From assembly GCF_011393025.1 (NCBI RefSeq), contig NZ_JAAOEO010000010.1, positions 62,001 to 126,000 on the forward strand: a DNA stretch of 64,000 bases, read 5' to 3'. Numbering within the stretch: position 1 is the stretch's first letter; every line of letters begins with the position of its first letter. The DNA comes from Neobacillus terrae. GTDB lineage: Bacteria > Bacillota > Bacilli > Bacillales > Cytobacillaceae. A program made the translations under genes and the position numbers. The notes beneath the pieces were generated by a model. It was not told the origin of the DNA and made no database searches. It worked only from the letters and a program-made list of their open reading frames with translations. Of the stretch, positions 17,766-27,934 are shown piece after piece.

Positions 17766-18475
17766 TTATTCGCTTTTTTGAAATAGAGCAGTCATTAAAC
17801 CTTTAACCCCAAATACGTCACTTGGTGGGTTTACTTCTTTCATTTTTCTCATTTCGATTACTTTAAAATCTTTAAAAATCGAAATTAACTTTTCCTCTGA
17901 ATAACCCAATCCACCTTTTAGGCTGAGCAATCTATATACTTCCCAATCTGATATCTCCGCTCCCCCTAACTCTCCATTTGGAATAAAACAAGTTAAGCAA
18001 AGAAACCATTTGGTTTTAACGCTTTTTTCACTAAGTTTAAATAACTTATTCTTCGGTGGGGAGCAATATGATGAAAGCAGCCGGAATCATAAACAATATC
18101 ATAAACTTCTTCATCCATTTCTAGGTCAAATATGTTTGCTTTAATAAAATTTACATTCACATCCCTTTCGATTGCACGCTCCCTAGCCCATTTAATGGTT
18201 TCATGAGATAAGTCAACTGCATCAACTGTACATCCTTTTTCTGCTAAGAAAATTGCATTCCGTCCAGGACCACAACCTAATTCAAGAGCTTTTCCTGATT
18301 TGAGTAAATTATTTTTAAAGTAACCTACTAAATTTTCATCAGGAGAGTTCACAAAAAAAGGAATACCCTTTTCTCGGTCTAAATAAAATTTATCCCAGAA
18401 TTGAGTGGGTTCACGCATCAACGAATCTAACATTTTCAATACATCTTCATAATCCAAAATAGTTTCTTTCAGCAC
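17766..18475 (-). pseudogene. Class I SAM-dependent methyltransferase, single frameshift
   Basis: From ATG 18475 the protein reads MLKETILDYEDVLKMLDSLM with SAM motif I ALELGCGPGRNAIFLAEKG and motif II VDAVDLS, ending KALKPNGFFA at a stop at 17993. If one base is restored there, the frame continues LTCFIPNGELGGAEISDWEV to a stop at 17766, giving a normal protein of about 236 residues. The substrate is unknown. The break is a one-base deletion in a T-run context (GCTTAAC), so sequence error is possible. Confidence 0.82.
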
Positions 18476-18850
18476 TATGAATCCCTACTTTACAATGAAG
18501 TTTGTTTCAATAAGTATACTAAAATTTTCCTATTCTTTATTTACATCCGTATTAAAATTACATTAATTCCAGAGATAATGTTATCTAAGACTGACGTTTT
18601 TTATATGAAAATAAGACACTTAGAAATACCTTTTTAATCCTAATAATAGGAATAAATAGTAGGTTATTCCTTTTAGTAAAAGTTCTATATTAAGCTATTA
18701 TATTGGTTAAAAGCGATTCATTAATTGTTGAACGACAGGATTTTGTTACAAATATTGCATTAGTGTTACAGAGATTATATTTTTTTACTTAAAAGCTTCC
18801 TTTGATTGGAAGGTGGGTCTTTGGCTTATTCTTTTGTCACTTGAACAATC
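18476..18850. other. Intergenic, no gene seen
   Basis: Very AT-rich; no ORF with a ribosome site and no recognised RNA. It separates the methyltransferase and S51 pseudogenes. Confidence 0.5.
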
Positions 18851-19460
18851 TTAAATTATAAGTAAGAATTCCTCATCTTTTAACCTCGTAACGGAACATT
18901 TTTTCTTCCTTTCGAACTCTTTTAACCTTTCTTCAATGGACCTGATGACGGGTCAGGAAATAAATCTTTCCTTCCGTAATACGGAAAAAGGGGGTTATTT
19001 GTAATTCCTATCGATGTTAAATTATGTATTTCCACAGTATTCATCTCTGGTGTGAAAAAATCTACAACTTCTATATTGGGTCCTAGTATAATAGCTCCAG
19101 CACTTACTCCCACAATTACAACATTTTGTATTGTTAATTTCTTTAACACTATGTCTGCTCGCTTTTCTTCAAGTGGTATAGCATAGAAAAAGGATTTCCT
19201 CCGTTTATGTAGATAACTTCATAATTTAAAAGAATATCGGTTGATCAAATTCTATATCGGTAAAATCACCATGCCTAAACCCCATATTTTTTAAATCTTC
19301 GTTTGCTTTAACAGCATATTTATTATGTTGCTTCTCTAAAGATGCAGTAGTAATGATAGTTACCTTTTTATTCTCTAAATGACCATTAAAAAATTTGTAT
19401 AAACCGCCGTTTAATTTCATCTGTAATGAAGCCCTTTGATATATGTAGAACCTTAGACAT
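18851..19460 (-). pseudogene. Broken peptidase S51 family gene, copy 2
   Basis: From ATG 19460 the frame reads MSKVLHISKGFITDEIKRRF and then shifts. Further pieces are NKKVTIITTASLEKQHNKYA (about 19380), the nucleophile elbow VVIVGVSAGAIILGPNIEVV (about 19120), YYGRKDLFPDPSSG, and after another shift SIEERLKEFERKKKCSVTRL to a stop at 18851. All are S51 dipeptidase E-like segments. There are at least three disruptions, at different positions from those in copy 1, so the two copies decayed separately. Copy 2 is closer to the intact family sequence. Confidence 0.85.
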
Positions 19461-20140
19461 AAAATATACCTGCCTTAATAGATTCCTCGATTTCATGAAT
19501 CGAATTCCCTTTATATTCCTCCTTAAGAACATACGACATCACTTTTAGTAGTCAAATGTTCTTAATAAGTCTTTGAGGACAAACTCTTCCTTATCTGGAT
19601 GCTGAAAGTTCTTAATGAACCTTTTTTTTGAAAAAATCCTTGATTTTAATGATAAAATTACCATTTTATTCCACATTGAGAACAAACGACTGCACTTTTA
19701 GAAACCAAATGTTCTTAATAAGCCTTATAGAGGACAAACTCATCCTTTTCTGAATGCAGAAAGTTCTTAATGAACCTTTTTTTTGAAAAAGCCCTTGATT
19801 TTAATGATAAAATTTCCATTTTATTCCTTGTTGAGAACAAACGACTGCACTTTTGGGAGTCAAAAGTTCTTAATAAGCCTTATAGAGGACAAACTCTTCC
19901 TTATCTGGATGCTAAAAGTTCTTAATGAACCTTTTTTTTGAAAAAATCCTTGGTTTGAATGATTGAATTACCATTTTATTCCTTGTTGAGAACAAACGAC
20001 TGCACTTTTAGGAGTCCAATGTTCTTAGGAAGCCTAATTGAGGACAAACTCTTTCTATTAAGGATGCCAAATGTTCTTAATATATACTCCCCCCAGAATT
20101 TTTAACAATCCGATTATAGTCTATAAGAATTTGAACAAAA
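19461..20140. repeat. Repeat block B: 155-bp tandem repeats
   Basis: A longer version of block A. It starts directly before the S51 copy 2 start codon and shares the same first 70 bases (TGCCTTAATAGAT, CTCGATTTCATGAATCGAA). Units start at 19525, 19678, 19833 and 19988 (spacing 153, 155, 155), about 3.6 copies. The same hairpin pair is present in each unit: the 11-bp GTTCTTAATAA stem and the GTTC-TTAAT-GAAC hairpin with a following run of T. The tail is shared with block A. The units are similar but not identical, so the array is not a very recent expansion. Confidence 0.85.
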
Positions 20141-20172
20141 AAATGCATTAATCCTTCTTGGATCAATGCACC
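20138..20172 (-). terminator. ATCCTTCTTGGAT-family hairpin, terminator of the ART-like gene
   Basis: TGCATTAATCC and GGATCAATGCA (20144-20170) form an 11-bp stem with loop TTCTT and a minus-strand T-run of seven. It lies 30 bases after the stop of the gene at 20203. Confidence 0.75.
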
Positions 20173-20202
20173 AGTTACGTATGGTTAATTGTTTTTAGGT
20201 CT

Positions 20203-20745
20203 TTACTCATCTACTGATATGACGTCTACTATATGCAGAGCGTCTCCTGAAAAAATACAAAACATGTCGGTAACAGAACCATTTAACTTAGTGTTTCGTA
20301 CTACTAAGCCTTCGTATCCCTGACGGATTAGATATTTGCGGAATTCTGTATTGGCTTCTTCCTTATTTAAAAGAATCGCTTTATCCTTCCAGGTTTTTTT
20401 GGCTCCTAAATAATCACAATATTTGTCTCGTTCTTTCATAAACAAATCATATGTATCCTCATAATCAGAATGGTATTCCTTTAGATTTGGTTCATCCATA
20501 TATACCTTGTATATAAATCCTCTTACTTCCCTGTCAAATTGGACTACTTTTGGTTCCCCATCCTCCCAAAATTCGGTATCCGATTTTTGGATCACCGTTT
20601 CGGTTCCGAATGCAAACGGCTTTGCTGATTCGGTATCAGAAGTGAACCAAATCCCAATCGTATCAATATCGTTACTTAATTTTTGAACAAGTATTTCTTT
20701 ATTAAACTGTTCAATTTTCTTTATAGAACCATGATAAACGATCAT
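20203..20745 (-). CDS. Putative ADP-ribosyltransferase-fold protein
   Basis: A 180-residue soluble protein. The N-terminus MIVYHGSIKKIEQF contains the Y-H-G-S/T motif that binds NAD in RNA 2'-phosphotransferases and several ADP-ribosyltransferase families. GIWFTSDTESAKPFAFG follows, as in toxin-like and ART-PolyVal domains (GxWFTxxxxxAxxYA). YEGLVVRNT near the end resembles their last strand. The start at ATG 20745 has GGAGGG seven bases away; an ATG at 20751 is too close to that site. Target and physiological role are unknown. No antitoxin-like partner is adjacent, and the gene has its own terminator. Confidence 0.55.
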   Translation of the reverse strand: MIVYHGSIKKIEQFNKEILVQKLSNDIDTIGIWFTSDTESAKPFAFGTETVIQKSDTEFWEDGEPKVVQFDREVRGFIYKVYMDEPNLKEYHSDYEDTYDLFMKERDKYCDYLGAKKTWKDKAILLNKEEANTEFRKYLIRQGYEGLVVRNTKLNGSVTDMFCIFSGDALHIVDVISVDE

Positions 20746-20858
20746 ACGCATACCCTCCTTTATTATGGTTCCCCATTTCTTTGGCTTCATTAATCGAAGA
20801 ATGTATTTTAGAAAGTGTAAAAATTGGATTTTCAGTCTAAAAAGGGATAATCTAATAA

Positions 20859-21647
<789 letters not shown>

Positions 21648-21660
21648 TTATTATAATTGA

Positions 21661-21693
21661 CAAAAAAGATGCAGCTTCAGCCGCATCTTTTTA
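21661..21693 (+). terminator. map terminator
   Basis: AAAGATGC and GCATCTTT pair around AGCTTCAGCC, followed by a T-run. Confidence 0.85.
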
Positions 21694-21810
21694 ATTTCTT
21701 CTTTTTTCAGCCTGCTGCCTTCCATGTCAGTTAGATCCCTTTTTAATATTCCTTAGCTATTGATCCAGTTCTGGATTTTTATGGTAATATACATTTGAGG
21801 TGATACAATC

Positions 21811-22212
21811 ATGAATAGATCCAGGGCTTGTGCTGCTCTTATTAAGGATAATTGTATCTTAATGGTGAAAGAAGTATATCCTGATAAAACTTTCTGGACA
21901 TTGCCGGGAGGTGGATTAGAAGCTGGAGAAACTTTCGAGGAAGCGGTAATTCGAGAGGTAAAAGAAGAGGTAAACTTAAATGTAAAAGTAGATCGACTAT
22001 TATTCTCCTACTCCTATGATGCGGGAGAAGTAAGATGCTTTTTAGTACATTCTATAGATGGCAAAATAGCGACGCTTGGATTTGACCCCGAGGCTGGCAG
22101 CAAACAAACTCTATCAGATGTTAAATGGCATACTTTAGAGGAAATGAAAGATGATTTACAAGTATCAAAAGTGATTGATTCTTTAAAACTGCTCGAGTAT
22201 AAATTTTTATAA
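21811..22212 (+). CDS. Nudix hydrolase
   Basis: A 133-residue Nudix protein that hydrolyses a nucleoside diphosphate linked to another group. The Nudix box reads GGGLEAGETFEEAVIREVKEEVNL, matching G-x5-E-x7-REV-x-EE-x-G with Asn or Val in place of the last Gly. The substrate cannot be predicted. Start ATG 21811 has GAGGTGAT upstream. Confidence 0.85.
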   Translation: MNRSRACAALIKDNCILMVKEVYPDKTFWTLPGGGLEAGETFEEAVIREVKEEVNLNVKVDRLLFSYSYDAGEVRCFLVHSIDGKIATLGFDPEAGSKQTLSDVKWHTLEEMKDDLQVSKVIDSLKLLEYKFL

Positions 22213-22272
22213 ATGGCTCTGTTATTAATCTATTTAAACCGCTAATTTGAGAGAAAAGAAAGATGTGATATT

Positions 22273-22620
22273 TTGAAGTTTTTTGTGGTGGTATTTGTTT
22301 CTATATTGTTCTATTTTGGAATCGCTTATTGGCTGACCAGGAAGTTTGACATTAATCGTAAAAATGAAAAAAGTGGGTTTGAATCAAAATGGGGATTTAT
22401 TATTTTTCTTAGTTTATTTGTACTGGGAGGAATCTTTGTAGTCAAAGGAATAATCGGAGGTTTTCCTGTTTTAATTTTCATACTTTCTGCCATAGAGGCC
22501 ATACGGGGAGTGGAAAAGTATCGCATACAACGAAGCAGTAATCTTCACTTGGTGCATGGAGTCACCTCTGCTTATATGGTTTTCATAGGAATATCCTATT
22601 ATATTTTCTTTACTAATTAG
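22273..22620 (+). CDS. DUF4181 membrane protein
   Basis: A 115-residue protein with four predicted membrane helices (about 2-18, 36-52, 55-75, 95-112). The segment SAIEAIRGVEKYRI is typical of DUF4181, a Bacillaceae family of unknown role. TTG start at 22273; the ribosome site (AAAGA) is weak. It follows the Nudix gene by 60 bases and could be cotranscribed. Confidence 0.7.
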   Translation: MKFFVVVFVSILFYFGIAYWLTRKFDINRKNEKSGFESKWGFIIFLSLFVLGGIFVVKGIIGGFPVLIFILSAIEAIRGVEKYRIQRSSNLHLVHGVTSAYMVFIGISYYIFFTN

Positions 22621-22766
22621 AGAACGTGACCTAAATGATTTTTTGTGAATCTTCATTTTTACCCTCGCTAAAGTTAATAAAATAAACTTAATTTAATAAA
22701 CTTAATATCCTTTTCCTTCTTATTTTATTAACCTTCCCTTTTATTTAAATGGCTTTGGTAATCTTG

Positions 22767-22832
22767 CCTGTTGATTTCCACACCGGGGCAATGTACTGCG
22801 GGGTCCCCCTTGGACCGATTAGCCTGCAGGAA
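22767..22832. repeat. Degenerate Bacillaceae dispersed repeat relic
   Basis: CCTGTTGATTTCC, CCGGGG, TGCGGGGTCCCC and GCCTGCAGG match the order of blocks in the GC-rich Bacillaceae repeat, with decay between them. Compare 15843 and 51621. Confidence 0.5.
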
Positions 22833-22886
22833 TTTATCATTTAACTGCGAATACCTATTATTAGAACATTAAAGGGGGCGGTTTTT

Positions 22887-22931
22887 ATGAAAATTACTTT
22901 AACTCTACGGTGGTCCGGTTTTTCATTTTAA
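22887..22931 (+). CDS. Possible 14-aa leader peptide
   Basis: ATG at 22887 with AAGGGGGCGG upstream encodes MKITLTLRWSGFSF and stops at 22931, just before the ribosome site of the hydrolase gene at 22950. The strong site argues for translation; there is no obvious attenuator. Confidence 0.3.
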   Translation: MKITLTLRWSGFSF

Positions 22932-22949
22932 AGTAAAGGAGTTTTTTTA

Positions 22950-23507
22950 TTGAACCAAGCGCTATTAGTTATTGATGCTCAACAAGAATTGATAGAAGGT
23001 AATAAGGCTGAGGAAAGTGTATTCAAAAAAGATGAACTTCTCAACAATATTAATACCGTTATAAGTAAAGCTATAGAGTTGGATCACTTGATAGTATTCA
23101 TACGGGACCTGGATGTTGCGGAGGGCAAAGGCATGGGATTTGAAATTCATCAAGAGATCAAGGTTCCCCCTTCTGCTAAAATATTTGATAAAAAAGCAAC
23201 GAATTCCTTCTATGGAACACCATTATTAGAGGAACTTAAAAAGAACCAAGTTGAACATCTAGTTATAATGGGATGCAAAACTGAACACTGCATTGATACA
23301 GCTGTAAGGGCTGCGACCGTAAGTGGATTTGATGTTACACTTGTGGAAGACGGACATTCAACAACTAGTAACACCATACTATCTGGGGAACAAATTATTG
23401 GTCATCATAATAAAGTCCTTCATGGCCATTACAATGTCGACCATTTTTCAATGGTGAGAAAGACCGAAGTGGATTTATTCCAGCCTCTCCATGACAGCAA
23501 TAGATAA
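22950..23507 (+). CDS. Cysteine hydrolase of the isochorismatase family
   Basis: A 185-residue protein with the Asp-Lys-Cys triad of the family: Asp9 (LLVIDAQQE), Lys82 (FDKKATNSFYGT) and Cys114 (GCKTEHCIDTAVRAA). Members hydrolyse amides or isochorismate (nicotinamidase, biuret amidohydrolase and others); the substrate is unclear here. TTG start at 22950 has AAAGGAG upstream. It stands alone and is followed by a terminator. Confidence 0.85.
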   Translation: MNQALLVIDAQQELIEGNKAEESVFKKDELLNNINTVISKAIELDHLIVFIRDLDVAEGKGMGFEIHQEIKVPPSAKIFDKKATNSFYGTPLLEELKKNQVEHLVIMGCKTEHCIDTAVRAATVSGFDVTLVEDGHSTTSNTILSGEQIIGHHNKVLHGHYNVDHFSMVRKTEVDLFQPLHDSNR

Positions 23508-23532
23508 CAATTAGATTGGCAATATTGGAATA

Positions 23533-23568
23533 AAAAGACCAGGGGAATGTAATTTTCTGGTCTTTTTT
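23533..23568 (+). terminator. Terminator after the isochorismatase-like gene
   Basis: AAAAAGACCAG and CTGGTCTTTTT form an 11-bp stem with a 14-base loop and a T-run. Confidence 0.85.
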
Positions 23569-23589
23569 CTGTATGTATGAATCAGCATC

Positions 23590-23905
23590 TTAATTCACTA
23601 ACGGAAAAGTAATCTCAACGAGAGTGCCTTCATTTAGCTTACTTTGATAATAAATGTTCCCTTTGTGTTGTTTTATAATTTTATGGCAGATCATTAATCC
23701 CAGACCAGTTCCCTTTTCCTTCAATGTATAAAAAGGTTCGCCTAAGCGAGGCAGTAACTCTTCAGGGATGCCTCAGCCCTCGTCCTGGATACTAAGGACA
23801 CAATGACATTCTGACTCTTTTCTTAACTGAATTTGAATTTTTCAGCGATCCTCCATTACCTGTAATAAGTTTCCATACTATTTCAGTTTTGGAATATGTC
23901 ACTCG
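23590..23905 (-). pseudogene. Histidine kinase C-terminal (HATPase) fragment
   Basis: The minus strand reads KIQIQLRKES, then SIQDEG-stop-GIPEELLPRL, then GEPFYTLKEKGTGLGLMICH and IYYQSKLNEGTLVEITFPLVN to a stop at 23590. These are the G1 (DxGxG), F and G2 (GTGLGL) boxes of a sensor-kinase ATPase domain similar to sporulation kinases. At least two in-frame TGA codons interrupt it, and no sensor or dimerisation domain remains upstream. It is a remnant. Confidence 0.8.
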
Positions 23906-23954
23906 TAATATATATAAATTTTACCTTTAAAATAATATTTTCTCACTATATAAA

Positions 23955-23988
23955 AAGAAAATGACGTGCCTTAAACACGTCATTTTTC
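23955..23988 (-). terminator. Terminator of the hydroxyacyl-CoA dehydrogenase gene
   Basis: AAAATGACGTG and CACGTCATTTT pair closely with a small loop, with T-rich flanks, immediately after the stop at 23995. Confidence 0.8.
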
Positions 23989-23994
23989 GTATCA

Positions 23995-24762
23995 TTATTT
24001 AGGCTGCATTCTGATGGCTCCATCCAGGCGGATAGTTTCTCCGTTCAGCATCGGATTTTCTACAATGGATTGAACAAGCTGAGCGTACTCCTCTGGAAAA
24101 CCAAGCCGTGATGGGAATGGAACCATTTTACCGAGTGCCACTCGCGCCTCCTCAGGTAAAGATTCAAACATGGGTGTATCGAAAAGGCCGGGCGCAATCG
24201 TCATTACCCGTACTCCATACCTCGCAAATTCCCGTGCAAGCGGCATAGTTAACCCAACAACACCACCTTTTGAGGCACTGTAAGCTGCCTGGCCAATCTG
24301 TCCTTCAAACGCAGCGACTGAAGCAGTATTGATAATGACTCCTCTTTCACCTGCAGGATTTTCGATGTTCTGAATCATTTTTTCAGCCGCAAGTCGGCAG
24401 ACATTAAAGGTACCAATCAGGTTAACGGAAATTATCTTAGTGAAAAGGTTGAGACTGTGTGGTCCTTTTTTACCAAGAACCTTTTCGGCAATACCGAGAC
24501 CAGCGCAGTTCACAACTGTATTAATCGAACCCAGCCTGCCCACTGCTGCTTCAAGTGCTGCCACAACATCCTCTTCCTTCGTTACGTCTGTCTTAACAAA
24601 CGAAACAGCAGCGCCAAGTTCCTCGACAAGCGCCCCGCCGAGCTCCTCTGAAAGATCTAATATAACAGCCTGTCCTCCATTTTTCACTATCCTTCTTACG
24701 GTTGCTTCCCCTAGACCAGAAGCACCGCCTGTCACAACCGCTTTACATTCTTGAACATTCAT
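23995..24762 (-). CDS. 3-hydroxyacyl-CoA dehydrogenase type II (SDR family)
   Basis: A 255-residue short-chain dehydrogenase. The NAD site is TGGASGLG (11-18) with Asp36 selecting NAD; the NAG motif is NCAGLG; catalytic Ser148, Tyr161 and Lys165 are in [10 protein letters not shown] and YSASK. The [18 protein letters not shown] stretch is typical of type II 3-hydroxyacyl-CoA dehydrogenase (HSD17B10-like), which oxidises straight and 2-methyl-branched 3-hydroxyacyl-CoAs. ATG at 24762 is preceded by GGGAGGG. A sigma-54 promoter lies 25 bases upstream, so this gene probably joins the acyl-CoA operon at 4.8-13.1 kb and supplies its missing dehydrogenase step. Confidence 0.9.
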   Translation of the reverse strand: MNVQECKAVVTGGASGLGEATVRRIVKNGGQAVILDLSEELGGALVEELGAAVSFVKTDVTKEEDVVAALEAAVGRLGSINTVVNCAGLGIAEKVLGKKGPHSLNLFTKIISVNLIGTFNVCRLAAEKMIQNIENPAGERGVIINTASVAAFEGQIGQAAYSASKGGVVGLTMPLAREFARYGVRVMTIAPGLFDTPMFESLPEEARVALGKMVPFPSRLGFPEEYAQLVQSIVENPMLNGETIRLDGAIRMQPK

Positions 24763-24786
24763 CTTTATCCCTCCCACCTATATATC

Positions 24787-24802
24787 TGCAATTTTTATGC
24801 CA
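24787..24802 (-). promoter_or_regulatory. Sigma-54 (-24/-12) promoter of the hydroxyacyl-CoA dehydrogenase gene
   Basis: The minus strand reads TGGCATAAAAATTGCA, one mismatch from TGGCAC-N5-TTGCA, with GG and GC correctly spaced. It lies 25 bases upstream of the ATG at 24762. The spacer from 24803 to 25012 holds no gene; the activator site would be there. Confidence 0.85.
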
Positions 24803-25012
24803 AGGAAAATACAGAGTGTTGAGACTATTTGATGTATGCGGGCTGGACAGTTTGTATAAAACGCGGCCAGAAAATGAACATTTTATTGCCAGGTGAGTCT
24901 TTATCATTTTTCATTAATTCTAGCACGCTCAGCACAAGAAGGATTATTGGCAGTTTATCATCTAAGGCTCAAATCTCACTGCAAGTTTCTTGCCCAGCAA
25001 ACATGCTCATTT

Positions 25013-26254
25013 TTAAGAGCGTATTTGTCCTGTTCCGCGCACAATCGCTTTTGTTGTAGTGATTGCCCGGAGTCCCATTGGTCCACGTGCATGCAGCTTT
25101 TGCGTACTGATACCAATTTCTGCCCCATATCCGAATTGCTCACCGTCTGTAAAACGAGTGGAGGCATTATGGTACACCACTGCTGCGTCAACAGCCTGCA
25201 AAAATAAATCGACGTTTTGACCAGTTTCACTTATAATTGCCTCTGAATGTTTTGTTCCGTATTTATCAATATGTTCAATCGCTTCTTTCACGCCTTTTAC
25301 CAGTTTAACAGCTAAAATTGTCGTCAAATATTCCTTATGCCAATCTTCCTCTGAGGCTTGTTTTACAAATGAATAAGTGGAAGACAATGTGTCGTCGCCG
25401 CGCAACTCAACCCCTCTTTCAGAAAGAGCATGTAAAAGCTTTGAAGCATAAGGCCAGTTCTTATGTATAAGGAGCGTCTCAGCCGCATTACAAACTGAGG
25501 GACGATGTGTTTTGGCGTTGATCACAATATCAATGGCCATATTCTCCATTGCGGTTTCATCAACATATACATGGCAATTACCAACTCCTGTTTCAAGGAC
25601 CGGCACCGTTGCATTTTGAATAACAGTTTGAATTAAGCCTGCCCCGCCACGTGGAATAAGCACATCAATATATCCATTTAGTTTAAACATTTCTGATGCT
25701 GTTTCTCGGCTTGTATCTTCTAACAGTTGAATGGCATCAGGCGGAATGGCTGTTCCCTCTAGTGAGTCGCACATTACCTGGACAAGTGCTTTATTGGAGT
25801 TAAGAGCAGAGGCACTTCCTCTTAAAAGAACAGAATTCCCTGCCTTCAAACATAGACTTGCCGCATCTACCGTTACGTTGGGACGTGCTTCATAAACCAT
25901 TCCAATTACACCGAGAGGGACTCTTACGGTTTGAATGTGCAAACCATTCGGTCTTTCCCACGCTTCAATTTTTTCACCAACCGGATCCTCCAATGTGACT
26001 AATTGGTGCAGACCATCCACTATTTGCCCAATTCTTTCTTCTGTTAAAAGTAACCGATCCAAAAAGGCAGGAGACACGCCGTTTTCTTTTCCTAATTGAA
26101 TGTCTTTTGTATTTTCGCTTAAAATCCAGTCTTTTTTATTTAGAATATGATCAGCCATTTTAGCTAAAGCTTTATTCTTTTCCTCAGTCGTCAGCATTCC
26201 TAATCTTTTAGTTGTATGCTTTAATTTCTTTGCTTTTTCTAGTAACTCGTTCAT
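25013..26254 (-). CDS. proA: Gamma-glutamyl phosphate reductase
   Basis: A 413-residue cytoplasmic enzyme reducing gamma-glutamyl phosphate to glutamate semialdehyde with NADPH, the second step of proline synthesis. Motifs: [32 protein letters not shown], and the region of the catalytic Cys, [13 protein letters not shown]. The last residues [18 protein letters not shown] region is present. Its ATG overlaps the proB stop (ATGA, 26251-26254), so the two are translationally coupled. Regulation is through the T-box upstream of proB. Confidence 0.96.
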   Translation of the reverse strand: MNELLEKAKKLKHTTKRLGMLTTEEKNKALAKMADHILNKKDWILSENTKDIQLGKENGVSPAFLDRLLLTEERIGQIVDGLHQLVTLEDPVGEKIEAWERPNGLHIQTVRVPLGVIGMVYEARPNVTVDAASLCLKAGNSVLLRGSASALNSNKALVQVMCDSLEGTAIPPDAIQLLEDTSRETASEMFKLNGYIDVLIPRGGAGLIQTVIQNATVPVLETGVGNCHVYVDETAMENMAIDIVINAKTHRPSVCNAAETLLIHKNWPYASKLLHALSERGVELRGDDTLSSTYSFVKQASEEDWHKEYLTTILAVKLVKGVKEAIEHIDKYGTKHSEAIISETGQNVDLFLQAVDAAVVYHNASTRFTDGEQFGYGAEIGISTQKLHARGPMGLRAITTTKAIVRGTGQIRS

Positions 26255-27375
26255 ATTAAAGACCGCTCCTTTGACATGGTTACCCAGTTGTCTCGATGGA
26301 TAACTTCAGCTCTTTGATTAATGGAATAACATTGGGCTTGATCGCTAGGAAGACCTTTTACTTTTTGCAAGTCCTCAGAGGAATAATAAATTTGACCCCT
26401 CCCGACAATCTTCCCTTTTTGATTGTGGACGGCTACCACATCCAGGGCATTAAACACTCCAATTACTTTGGTAATTCCAACAGGAAGAAGACTTTTCCCT
26501 TTTTGAACAATCGCTTTTTCGGCTCCTTCGTCAATCTCAATGATGCCTGCGACTTGAGAGTGATGAGCAATCCATTGCTTTTTCATTTGCATTTGAGTTT
26601 GGAAGGATCCGCCAATGTAAGTTCCATCACCTTGACCCTTTAAAATGTCAACTAGCTTCTCCTTGCCTTCTCCCTTGCCAACAAAAACATTAACACCGAG
26701 GGATAGAGCTCTTTTGGCAGCTAACAGCTTTGACTTCATCCCGCCTGTTCCGACTGAAGAACTGCTTTGACCTGCAACATTTAAAAGCTCATCCGTAATT
26801 TCAGAAATGAAATGGAATTTTTTAGCTTCTTTCAATACTTTTGGATTGCCATCATAGAGTCCATTTATATCAGTGAGAATAATGAGCACGTTCGCATGTA
26901 AAAACCCGCTGACGAGGGCGGAAAGCATATCATTGTCCCCAAAGGTTAACTCCTCGATTGAAACCGAGTCATTTTCATTAATAATCGGCAATACTCCCCT
27001 CTCAAGCAGCTCTGTCATGGCAGAATAAAGGTTGCGAAACCGTTCTTCACTGTAAAAGTCTGCACGTGTTAACAGCATTTGGGCAGGTACAATACTAAAG
27101 TCTTTAAAAAGTGAAATATAAGCTTGCATTAAAAGGCCTTGACCAACTGCTGCTGCCGCCTGTTTTCCAGCTACTGTTTTGGGGCGGGACGGGTAACCAA
27201 GCGAGCCAAATCCGGCTGCTACAGCCCCGGAAGAAATAAGAATCACTTCATGTCCCTGCTGCTTTAAAAAGGCAATAGCTTCAATATGGTCACGCATTTT
27301 TTTCTCAGATAAGGTCCCAGAATCAGTGGTAAGGGAACTGCTTCCTATTTTCACAACAATTCGCTGTTTTTTCAT
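26251..27375 (-). CDS. proB: Glutamate 5-kinase
   Basis: A 374-residue kinase that phosphorylates glutamate in the first step of proline synthesis. An amino-acid kinase domain (KIGSSSLT at the start, [46 protein letters not shown]) is followed by a C-terminal PUA domain from about residue 275. ATG at 27375 has AAAGG upstream. It is the first gene of proBA and is preceded by a proline T-box. Confidence 0.96.
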   Translation of the reverse strand: MKKQRIVVKIGSSSLTTDSGTLSEKKMRDHIEAIAFLKQQGHEVILISSGAVAAGFGSLGYPSRPKTVAGKQAAAAVGQGLLMQAYISLFKDFSIVPAQMLLTRADFYSEERFRNLYSAMTELLERGVLPIINENDSVSIEELTFGDNDMLSALVSGFLHANVLIILTDINGLYDGNPKVLKEAKKFHFISEITDELLNVAGQSSSSVGTGGMKSKLLAAKRALSLGVNVFVGKGEGKEKLVDILKGQGDGTYIGGSFQTQMQMKKQWIAHHSQVAGIIEIDEGAEKAIVQKGKSLLPVGITKVIGVFNALDVVAVHNQKGKIVGRGQIYYSSEDLQKVKGLPSDQAQCYSINQRAEVIHRDNWVTMSKERSLI

Positions 27376-27394
27376 CTCGCTCGTACCTTTCTCT

Positions 27395-27650
27395 ATAAAA
27401 TAAAAAACGACTCTTCTGTCCTTAACTAAAAAGGACGGAAAAATCGTTCCGCGGTACCACCTTCATTGATGCCCAAGCATCCACTTTGCTCCCGTAACGA
27501 GGGAAAACGGTTTATGTTTGCATAAACAGCTTCATAGGGTAGGTTCAATCTTCTTCTCATGAGGAACCTTCCAGCCCGTGGATTCCACTCTCTATCATGT
27601 TCCCTAGATTTACTAGTCCCTTACCATTTTCTTTTTTATTATTTCTGAAA
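27395..27650 (-). promoter_or_regulatory. Proline T-box riboswitch controlling proBA
   Basis: The minus strand carries the T-box core AAGGTGGTACCGCGG (27449-27463), followed by the terminator stem made from CCGTCCTT and AAGGACAG with a T-run near 27405. Stem I contains the AGAGAG motif and a GGCTGGAA segment. The specifier loop reads TTGAACCTACC, in which CCT at 27541-27543 is a proline codon. Uncharged tRNA-Pro should bind and prevent termination, turning proBA on under proline starvation. All core elements are in the expected order. Confidence 0.93.
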
Positions 27651-27934
27651 TTATGATTTGAAAAAGGCAACTTGTCAAGATAAAGATTTTACTAAAAAGA
27701 TATCTTCTTTCCTGAAAAATCTCCATGTTCCCTTTTGCTACATCATTATATGAATAATAGATGCAGGTTTAATACGACATAAAGGAAATTTTTCTAATTG
27801 AGAAAACCATCGCCGGTTGCCAAAATAAAAATAACCAATTATCGCAGGCGGAGCTGCAACTTTAGCTCACGATTGTATAAGTACATTTTTTCATACAATG
27901 CTTAGTCAGTGTTCATTTCGTTTTATTCTAATAC

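Larger units (their letters stand above)
22621..22949. other. Intergenic with repeat relic and short upstream ORF
   Basis: Holds a degenerate dispersed repeat at 22767-22832 and the 14-codon ORF at 22887-22931; nothing else recognised. Confidence 0.5.

Noticed and set aside
17184..20140. CRISPR array
   Set aside because: The repeat unit is about 155 bases with no unique spacers of constant length, units diverge by several per cent, and there are no cas genes.
24893..25230. Short ORFs on both strands at the end of proA
   Set aside because: They overlap the proA coding sequence in other frames and have no start signals.
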